A program made the translations under genes and the position numbers. From JAJZJT01 sp964610905 (GTDB lineage Bacteria; Actinomycetota; Acidimicrobiia; Acidimicrobiales; RAAP-2): a stretch of 64,000 bases of DNA. The stretch covers positions 22,991 through 86,990 of the forward strand of contig CAZSYT010000003.1 in NCBI GenBank assembly GCA_964610905.1, given 5' to 3'. Positions 58,293-64,000 of this stretch are shown piece after piece (positions within the stretch are counted from its first letter, which is position 1; each line of letters begins with the position of its first letter). The notes beneath the pieces are model-generated. The model was not told the origin of the DNA. It saw only the letters and a list, made by a program, of their open reading frames with translations, and did not search any database.

Positions 58293-58783
58293 CCCCGGGC
58301 CCCCTGGCGCACGAGCGTCCAGCCCAACAGGACGCAGCCGACCACGATGCACGAGTCGGCCAGGTTGAACGTGGGCCAGAAGTGGAGGGCGACGAAGTCG
58401 ACCACGGCGCCGTGGTCGCCACGCGCCAGCCGGTCGACGAGGTTCCCGGCCGCGCCGCCGACGATGAGGCCGACCTCGGCGGCCCTGGAGGGACGGCGCG
58501 AGCGTGCGGCGAAGGCGAGCAGGACCGCGCCCACGGCGACGGCGAGGACGGCGAGGAGCACCCGCTGGCCCTGCAACAGGCTGAACGCCGAGCCGGTGTT
58601 GCGCGAGAGCTCGAAGTCGAGGGGGCCGAGGACGTGGACCGGCCCGCGGGACAGCCGGTCGAGGGCCCACTGCTTCGTCGCCTGGTCGGCGCCGACGACC
58701 GCCGCGGCGACGACGAGGGCGATGGCGAGCCGGGAACGGTAGGGGCGCGTCGTGCGGGTGGTCCCCGGGTCCTCGGCAGCCAC
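58289..58783 (-). CDS. lspA: Lipoprotein signal peptidase
   Basis: Membrane aspartic peptidase that removes signal peptides of lipoproteins (one candidate lipoprotein is at 32461). Four hydrophobic helices; catalytic Asp residues in GNLVDRLARGDHGAVVDFV and FNLADSCIVVG; N-terminal VGADQATKQWAL and NTGSAFSLLQG are typical. Start uncertain: GTG 58783 is the nearest standard start. CTG 58834 would overlap the upstream DksA stop as CTGA and add 17 polar residues. Confidence 0.92.
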   Translation of the reverse strand: MAAEDPGTTRTTRPYRSRLAIALVVAAAVVGADQATKQWALDRLSRGPVHVLGPLDFELSRNTGSAFSLLQGQRVLLAVLAVAVGAVLLAFAARSRRPSRAAEVGLIVGGAAGNLVDRLARGDHGAVVDFVALHFWPTFNLADSCIVVGCVLLGWTLVRQGARG

Positions 58784-58830
58784 CTCGGGGCGCTGGCCCT
58801 CGTCGGTGGTCGGGTCCTCGAGCGGACCGG

Positions 58831-59933
58831 TCAGCGCCGTGACAGACCTCCGCTCTTGCAGGAGACGCACAGGCGGGCAAAGGGCAGGGCCCGGAGACGC
58901 GCCTTGGGGATCGCCTGGTGGCAGCGCTCGCACGCCCCGTAGGACCGCCGGGAGATCTTCGCCAGCGCCGCGTCGATCTCCTCGACGGCCGCGAGCGCCT
59001 GGGCCGACAGGGCAAGGTCGCGCTCGCGGTCGACGGTGACGGTGCCACCTTCGCCCGACTCCTCGTCGAACTGCACGTCGCCCGGCTCGCGCTCCTGGGC
59101 CAGGGCGTCGGCCTCGGCTCGAAGGTCGGTGGCCTGGCCGAGGTAGACCGAGCGCTCGCTCTCGAGGAGGCCGCGCTGCTCCTCGAGGAACTTCGGCTCG
59201 TTGGCGTACGGCCCGCTCGTCCGTGTCGTCGAGGACCCGGACCCGGCGGGGGCCTTCTTCGCCGACGCCTTGGCCGGGGCCTTGGAGGCAGTGGAGGAGG
59301 CCGGGGCCTTGGCGGGGGCCTTCTTCGCCGACGCCTTGGCCGGGGCCTTGGAGGNNNNNNNNNNNNNNNNNNNNNNNNNNNNNNNNNNNNNNNNNNNNNN
59401 NNNNNNNNNNNNNNNNNNNNNNNNNNNNNNNNNNNNNNNNNNNNNNNNNNNNNNGCCGGGGCCTTGGCGGGGGCCTTCTTCGCCGACGCCTTGGCCGGGG
59501 CCTTGGAGGCGGTGGAGGAGGCCGGGGCCTTGGCGGGGGCCTTCTTCGCCGACGCCTTGGCCGGGGCCTTGGAGGTGGTGGACGTGGCGCTCGCCCGACC
59601 CACGGCCGTCCTCGACGCAGCCGCCCTGGCGGTGGCCGCCTTCGGCCCGGCCGCCTGGGAGGCCGAGCGCTTGGCCGTCGCGCCCTTGGCTGCCGTGACC
59701 CCGGACGCGGCCCGCTGGGGAGCCGTCCCCGAGGAGGCCCCGCGGCGTGGGGCAGCCGATCGGGTGGTGGCGGATGCGCGTGTGCTCACTGGCTTCGTGA
59801 CCCTCTTCTTCGTCGTCGGGCTCGGCCCGGGGGGCGCTCGGTGCGCCGGGACGGCCGGCGTCGACCCGGTACGCCCCGCACGGGCTGCGACCGCCCTGGT
59901 GCGGGCCGCCGTCGACTTCCGTGATGGTGGCAC
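58831..59933 (-). CDS. DksA/TraR zinc-finger protein with Lys/Ala repeat domain (interrupted by a sequence gap)
   Basis: The N-terminal part is a basic, Ala/Lys/Ser-rich tail with 22-residue repeats (SKAPAKASAKKAPAKAPASS and variants), reminiscent of histone H1-like tails. The C-terminal part is a TraR/DksA domain: a coiled coil (LEEQRGLLESERSVYLGQ), then GACERCHQAIPKARLRALPFARLCVSC, with four Cys for zinc. The 100-N gap lies inside the repeat array, and the two sides are in different frames as drawn, so gap length is arbitrary and true repeat number unknown. GTG 59933 has GAGGAGG upstream. Expected to bind RNA polymerase or DNA. Confidence 0.8.
59251..59575. repeat. 66-bp tandem repeat split by the assembly gap
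   Basis: At least two 66-bp units before and two after the N run (59355-59454), coding for the KAPAK-type repeats. Repeats of this kind commonly break short-read assemblies. Confidence 0.85.
59355..59454. other. Assembly gap of 100 N
   Basis: Exactly 100 N, the conventional placeholder for a gap of unknown length. Confidence 0.99.
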
Positions 59934-60139
59934 GTGGCCCTCCTCGGCACCGCCGTACTGGGGCTACAACGACCGGATGCCCGGTCCTGTTCCCTCCACC
60001 CGTGGGTGAGCCGGCGACGTTAGCGCGCCCGTCCGGGGCAGGCAATACGGCGGACGGGCACGGGCAGGGCACCCGGCGGCGGCGGCTCGAGGCGCCGTCG
60101 TCGGCACGCGCGCACCGGCGCGAGGCCGCCGAGCTGCGC

Positions 60140-60853
60140 TCAGACGGCCCTGACCTGCGCTTCCGAGGACCCGGGCGCGCCGGCGTGGGACGACTGCAGC
60201 GGTGCGGGCGGACGCGGTCCGGCAGGCGTCGCGGCACCTGGTGCCGGCGCGTCGGAGCGCGGCCGCCCCGGAGCGAGCGACGACGCGGGCTTCACGTTCT
60301 CGTCGACCCACCGCAGCACGTCGGTCAACGCGCCCCGCAGGCGCGTCCGCTCGCCTTCGAGGTGACGGGCCATCGCCTCGACGTCGGTCGACAGCTGGGA
60401 CTTGATCGCCTCCAGCCGGCCGATCTCCTCGCGCAGACGGCGCTCGGCCTCCGATGCCAGCTCCGTCGCCTTCGCCTCGGCGTCGGCGACGAGCGCCCGG
60501 GCGTGCTCCTCGGCGTCGGCGACCAGCTTGCCGGCGTGCGCCTCGGCGTCCGCCTTCGTCTCGTCGACGAAGCGCTGGGCGAGCAGGAGCGTGCGCTGGA
60601 GGGTGTCGTCGGGGACGGCCGGCTCGGCCGGACCCGTTGCCGCCTGCTCCTCGAGGGCGGCCTCGAGCTGGGCGATCCGCTCTCCGGCCTGGCGGAGCCG
60701 CTCGCCCATCTGGCGGATCTGCTCCTGGAGGCCCTCGGCCTCCACGGCGGCCTTCTCGAGGTACTCGTCGACGTCGTCACGGTGGTAGCCCTTCAGCGTC
60801 TCCCGGAACTCGACGGTGCGGAGCGAGTCGAGGGCTGACTGCGAGGCGTCCAT
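60140..60853 (-). CDS. divIVA: DivIVA-domain protein (Wag31-like)
   Basis: Polar-growth or septum scaffold. The 237-residue protein has the DivIVA N-terminus SLRTVEFRETLKGYHRDDVDEYLEKAA, then a long coiled coil (about 45-185) with many Glu/Ala heptads, and a Pro/Ala-rich tail. No membrane helix is present; DivIVA binds curved membrane by its N-terminal tip. ATG 60853 with a TAGCAT box 6 bp upstream (probably leaderless). Located in the usual ftsZ-sepF-yggT-divIVA order. Confidence 0.93.
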   Translation of the reverse strand: MDASQSALDSLRTVEFRETLKGYHRDDVDEYLEKAAVEAEGLQEQIRQMGERLRQAGERIAQLEAALEEQAATGPAEPAVPDDTLQRTLLLAQRFVDETKADAEAHAGKLVADAEEHARALVADAEAKATELASEAERRLREEIGRLEAIKSQLSTDVEAMARHLEGERTRLRGALTDVLRWVDENVKPASSLAPGRPRSDAPAPGAATPAGPRPPAPLQSSHAGAPGSSEAQVRAV

Positions 60854-60859
60854 GCCGTC

Positions 60860-60865
60860 ATGCTA
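60860..60865 (-). promoter_or_regulatory. -10 box for leaderless divIVA
   Basis: TAGCAT on the minus strand, 6 nt before ATG 60853. Confidence 0.6.
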
Positions 60866-60958
60866 CCCGCACCACCGCACCGAGGCGGGGCATGGCCGCC
60901 GGGAGTCGGGGCACCCGGGCACCGGTCCGGCAGCGGGCGCCGCTGCCAGGTCCCGAGG

Positions 60959-61216
60959 TCAGCGAAGGAAGAGCGGGATGAGGACGATCTCGATGACGAG
61001 CACGACCACGAGCACCGACAGGTCGAGGCCTACGCCGCCGATCGTCGCCGTCGGGATGACCCGCCGGACGACGTTGAGCACGGGGTCGCAGATCGCCGAC
61101 AGGCCCCGCTCGAGCGTGCGCACGGGGGACCCCGGCCTGGGCCGGAACCAGCTGAGCAGCGAGTAGACGATCAGCGCCACGACGTAGAGCTCGAGGACGT
61201 AGCCGATCAGCTGCAC
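60959..61216 (-). CDS. YggT-family membrane protein
   Basis: 85-residue protein with two hydrophobic helices (LIGYVLELYVVALIVYSLLSWF and VLVVVLVIEIVLIPLFL, in pieces) around a loop with CDPVLNVVRRVIP, the family signature. Linked by neighbourhood to sepF and divIVA; role in division is suspected, not proven. The start is GTG 61216. Confidence 0.9.
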   Translation of the reverse strand: MQLIGYVLELYVVALIVYSLLSWFRPRPGSPVRTLERGLSAICDPVLNVVRRVIPTATIGGVGLDLSVLVVVLVIEIVLIPLFLR

Positions 61217-61253
61217 GCCGGCCCTCCGGCAGCGGGGGTTGGGCCGTCGGGCG

Positions 61254-61805
61254 TCAGGACGAGACCAGCCCGCGCTCGGCGAGACGTTGGCGCTCCTCGT
61301 CGGAGACCTTGACGTTGGAGGGCGTCAGCAGGAAGACCTCCTGGGCCACGCGTTCCATCGTCCCCGACAGGGCGTAGGTGACCCCGCTGCAGAAGTCGAT
61401 CATGCGCCGCTGCAGGTCGCGCTCGACGCTCTGGAGGTTGACGATGACCGGCTGGTTGCCCATGACCCGGTTGGCGATCTCCTGCGCGTCGGCGAAGCGC
61501 TGGGGCGCGACGACGTGCACGCGGGCTCCGGCGGCCTCCGGCGTGATGGGCCGGACCGTGGCAGGCCGGGCCGTGATCAGGCTCGTGGGAGCGGCCGACG
61601 GGGGCAGGTCGTCACGGCCGAGCGCCCGGATCCGACTGGTCGGTGCCACGACGGTCGGCTCCTCGGGCTCGTCGAGGACCAGCGAGCGCTGGGGGGCACG
61701 CCCCACGACGGCCGGGCCACGGAGGTCGTAGTCGTCGTAGTCGTCGTAGTCGTCGTCGACGAGACCGAGGTAGGCCATCGTCTTGCGCATGAACGAAGCT
61801 GGCAT
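61254..61805 (-). CDS. sepF: Cell division protein SepF
   Basis: FtsZ-binding membrane anchor. The 183-residue protein starts with the amphipathic membrane helix (ASFMRKTMAYLGL), an Asp/Tyr-rich DDDYDDYDDYD stretch, a disordered linker, and the C-terminal SepF domain with VVAPQRFADAQEIANRV, QPVIVNLQ and RRMIDFCSGVTYALSG. ATG 61805 has GGAGGA upstream, and a TAGGAT lies about 20 bp further, a likely -10. Confidence 0.96.
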   Translation of the reverse strand: MPASFMRKTMAYLGLVDDDYDDYDDYDLRGPAVVGRAPQRSLVLDEPEEPTVVAPTSRIRALGRDDLPPSAAPTSLITARPATVRPITPEAAGARVHVVAPQRFADAQEIANRVMGNQPVIVNLQSVERDLQRRMIDFCSGVTYALSGTMERVAQEVFLLTPSNVKVSDEERQRLAERGLVSS

Positions 61806-61828
61806 CGGCGGTTCCTCCAGTCACGATC

Positions 61829-62503
61829 CTACTGCGCCCGGCCGCGCAAGGGTGGACGCCCGCCGAAGAGGGCGCGCCCGACACGCACCAGGGTGGAGCC
61901 TTCGGCGACGGCCAGCTCGAGGTCGTCGGACATCCCCATGGACCGCTCGGGCAGCGAGAGCTCGTCGGCGAGCCGGCGCACCAGGGCGAAGCCCTCGCGG
62001 GTGCGCCCGGAGGCACCCGGCGCACCCACGGCCATCAGCCCGGCGACGGGCACGCCCTGGTCGCCCAAGGAGCGGACCAGGTCGGCGACGGCGCCGGGCG
62101 CGCAGCCGCGGCGCCCCGGCAGCCCGGTCACGTCGACCTCCACGAGCAGCTTGGCGTCTCGACGGCGCCGCGCCACGGCCACGCCCTCCTCGACCCGGGT
62201 GACACCGTGCCACCACGACACGACGGGAGCGAGCCGTGCCACCTTGTTGCGCTGGACGGCCCCGAGGAAGTGCCACGAGAGGCCGGGGTCCGGGACGGCG
62301 GCCTGCTTGGCGAGCAGCTCGGCCGCGTAGTTCTCCCCCACGTCGCCGAGCCCGGCGGCCCGGGCGGCCTCCACGTGCTCGGGCCCGAAGCCCTTGGTGA
62401 CGGCGACGACCCGGACCCGCGACGGGTCGCCGCCCGCCGCTTCGATACGGGCGCGGACGGCGGCCAGGCGTCCCGCCACCAGCGCGTCGAGGTCCGCGGC
62501 CAC
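61829..62503 (-). CDS. YggS-family pyridoxal phosphate homeostasis protein
   Basis: PLP-binding TIM-barrel protein (PLPBP), 224 residues. The PLP Lys is in VVAVTKGFGPEHV (residue about 35), with DVGENYAAELLAK, WHFLGAVQRNKVA, MGMSDDLELAVAEGSTLVRVG and the final GRALFGGR. Controls free PLP rather than catalysing. The start is GTG 62503. The gene is a constant member of the ftsZ-sepF cluster. Confidence 0.94.
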   Translation of the reverse strand: MAADLDALVAGRLAAVRARIEAAGGDPSRVRVVAVTKGFGPEHVEAARAAGLGDVGENYAAELLAKQAAVPDPGLSWHFLGAVQRNKVARLAPVVSWWHGVTRVEEGVAVARRRRDAKLLVEVDVTGLPGRRGCAPGAVADLVRSLGDQGVPVAGLMAVGAPGASGRTREGFALVRRLADELSLPERSMGMSDDLELAVAEGSTLVRVGRALFGGRPPLRGRAQ

Positions 62504-62525
62504 GCGTGCTCGTCCCGGGCCGGCC

Positions 62526-63236
62526 TCACCCGGCCGCGCCGTCGGACCACACGACCAGCGCCTGGCGACCCCGGTCGCAGCGGGCGCGGTGGGAGAAGTC
62601 CCGGCCCGAGCACGCCGTGCACCGGTCGACGTGGGCGGCGAGGACGGTCCCGGAGCGCTCGAGCGCGGCAGCGACCGCAGCGGGCAGGTCGAGGGCCGGA
62701 CCACCGTCCGCGGCCCGGCCGCGCACGCCCGGGCCGAGGGTCCGGGCGACCGCGTCGACGTCGTCGGGCGAGAAGGCGTAGCACTCCGGGTGCACGCAGG
62801 GCCCGAGCGCCGCCGCCACCTGCGTCGCCCCGCCCGCGACCAGCGCTTCGACGGCACGGTCGACCACGCCGGCGACGAGCCCCCGCCAGCCCGCGTGCAC
62901 CGCGGCGAAGCTGCCGTCGTCGCCCGAGAGCGCCACCGACGCGCAGTCCGCGGTCAGCACGGCGAGCACGGCGGCGGACCCGGCCGGGGCGACGAGGGCG
63001 TCGCCCTCGGCGCCACTCGGGTCGGTCCCCGGGCGCACGGCGCGCGCGGTGGCCCCGTGCACCTGGCGCAACCAGGCGACGGGCCCCGCACCGGGAGGGG
63101 CTCCCGCGTCCCGGGCGAAGCGAGCCAACGCCGAGACGTCCGTCGCCGGACCCCGTCGTGCGTCAGCCGGGAGCGGACGGAGGTCACCGGCCGTCCGGTC
63201 GGACCAGGCGGCGATCGCACCGCCCGGCAGCGGCAC
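62526..63236 (-). CDS. pgeF: Purine nucleoside phosphorylase / polyphenol oxidase family protein (YfiH)
   Basis: Laccase-domain protein of 236 residues; family members cleave purine nucleosides and may edit peptidoglycan precursors. Metal-site pattern: His in RQVHGAT, Cys in LTADCASVAL and His in AVHAGWRGLVAG, then CVHPECYAF and the C-terminal CTACSGRDFSHRARCDRGRQ. The start is GTG 63236. It directly follows ftsZ, as in many actinobacteria. Confidence 0.93.
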   Translation of the reverse strand: MPLPGGAIAAWSDRTAGDLRPLPADARRGPATDVSALARFARDAGAPPGAGPVAWLRQVHGATARAVRPGTDPSGAEGDALVAPAGSAAVLAVLTADCASVALSGDDGSFAAVHAGWRGLVAGVVDRAVEALVAGGATQVAAALGPCVHPECYAFSPDDVDAVARTLGPGVRGRAADGGPALDLPAAVAAALERSGTVLAAHVDRCTACSGRDFSHRARCDRGRQALVVWSDGAAG

Positions 63237-63307
63237 CGTCGCCGCGCCTGTCTCGGGCGGGGACGTGCGCTCCGAGGCGCGCTGGGTGCCCGTCGTCGCG
63301 CCCCGCC

Positions 63308-64000
63308 TCAGCGCAGGAACGACGGCACGTCGAAGTCGTCGTCGCCGATGTCGAGGTCGTCGTCGGGCGTGGCGAAGATGTCCTCGTGCGAGTTGTCGAG
63401 GCCGAGGACGCGGCTCCGCCCCTCGTCACCGGCTGCCTGGGCGGCGGAGACCGGCCGCCCCTGGGCCTCCCAGCGCTCGAAGCCCGCGGCGATGACCGTC
63501 ACGCGGACCTCGTCGGCCAGCTCCTCGTCGATCACGCTGCCGAAGATGATGTTGGCGTCGGGGTGGGCGACCCCGTGGATGATCTCGGCGGCCTCGTTCA
63601 CCTCGAACAGACCGAGGTCGGGACCGCCGGCGATGTTGAGGAGGATGCCCCGCGCCCCTTCGATCGACGCCTCCAGCAGCGGGCTGGTGATCGCGGCCCG
63701 GGCGGCGTTGACGGCTCGCCCCTCCCCGGTCGACGACCCGATCCCCATGATGGCCGTGCCCGCGTTGGACATGATCATCTTCACGTCGGCGAAGTCCGTG
63801 TTGATGAGTCCCGGCACCGTGATCAGGTCCGTGATGCCCTGGACGCCCTGCATCAACACCTCGTCGGCCATCTTGAACGCGTTGACCATCGACGTCTTCT
63901 CGCTGGACACGCTGAGCAGCCGGTCGTTCGGGATGATGATCAGGGTGTCGACCTTCTCCTTCAGGTTCTGGATCCCCTGCTCGGCCTGGACCGACCGGCG
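63308..64000 (-). CDS. ftsZ: Cell division protein FtsZ, 5' part outside the window
   Basis: Tubulin-like GTPase that forms the division ring. About 230 codons of the 3' part are visible: NLKEKVDTLIIIPNDRLLSV, the T7-loop region LITVPGLINTDFADVKMIM, SNAGTAIMGIGSSTGEGRA and AANAIIFGSVIDEEL-like strands, an acidic linker (DDDLDIGDDD) and the conserved C-terminal peptide DFDVPSFLR, which binds SepF and other partners. The gene continues off the right edge. Confidence 0.97.
   Translation of the reverse strand, partial: RRSVQAEQGIQNLKEKVDTLIIIPNDRLLSVSSEKTSMVNAFKMADEVLMQGVQGITDLITVPGLINTDFADVKMIMSNAGTAIMGIGSSTGEGRAVNAARAAITSPLLEASIEGARGILLNIAGGPDLGLFEVNEAAEIIHGVAHPDANIIFGSVIDEELADEVRVTVIAAGFERWEAQGRPVSAAQAAGDEGRSRVLGLDNSHEDIFATPDDDLDIGDDDFDVPSFLR

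Overview
This is a very GC-rich window from an actinobacterium. The cell-division cluster ftsZ-pgeF-yggS-sepF-yggT-divIVA, the actinobacterial integration host factor next to gmk and rpoZ, a bacterial proteasome activator (Bpa) and a full set of late menaquinone genes all point to Actinomycetota. The class Acidimicrobiia is my best guess, but it is an inference. A run of exactly 100 N at 59355-59454 shows that the sequence is a scaffolded draft.

Layout. 1-1396 (-): end of fmt, then def. 1560-6979: a signalling block with a LuxR-type response regulator (+), a PAS-GAF histidine kinase (-) and, divergent from the kinase, a large GGDEF-EAL-histidine kinase fusion (+). 7040-12989 (-): priA-like gene, metK, coaBC, rpoZ, gmk, mihF. 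13158-14108 (+): a secreted lipase with its own promoter. 14196-28560 (-): a 14-kb array, mostly with overlapping start and stop codons, running aroC-aroK-aroB-Xaa-Pro peptidase-efp-nusB-pyrR-pyrB-pyrC-carA-carB-pyrD-pyrF. It ties chorismate synthesis and translation genes to de novo UMP synthesis. A PyrR-binding RNA hairpin lies just ahead of pyrR. 28621-33466: prepilin peptidase, YceI protein, small Cys-rich and zinc-ribbon proteins, flavin reductase, lipoprotein and DUF3151 protein. 33516-34562: a 5'-truncated IS110 transposase. 34584-44012: tyrS, a carotenoid oxygenase, and menD, menH, menA, menB, menE with a short-chain dehydrogenase. 44116-48750 (+): thioredoxin-domain protein (DUF255), a hypothetical protein, a phosphodiesterase and bpa. 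49092-55266 (+): dnaE, a hypothetical protein, an Rrf2 regulator and a membrane protein. 55259-57071: histidine phosphatase and a sigma-70 family factor. 57213-64000 (-): rluD-like, lspA, a DksA/TraR protein with Lys/Ala repeats, divIVA, yggT, sepF, yggS, pgeF and the 3' part of ftsZ.

The most striking general signal is regulatory. At least thirteen genes have a TANNNT box whose last base lies 6-8 nt before the start codon, with no convincing Shine-Dalgarno site. This is the signature of leaderless transcripts. Genes inside operons instead use 1-8 bp stop/start overlaps (ATGA, GTGA, and perhaps CTGA).

No rRNA, tRNA, CRISPR array or intact mobile element was recognised. Most of the window is core metabolism and division. 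The unusual items are the three-output sensor fusion, an orphan class-1 pyrD without pyrK, the repeat-bearing proteins, a putative upstream-peptide cascade before the YceI gene, and the leaderless promoter set.
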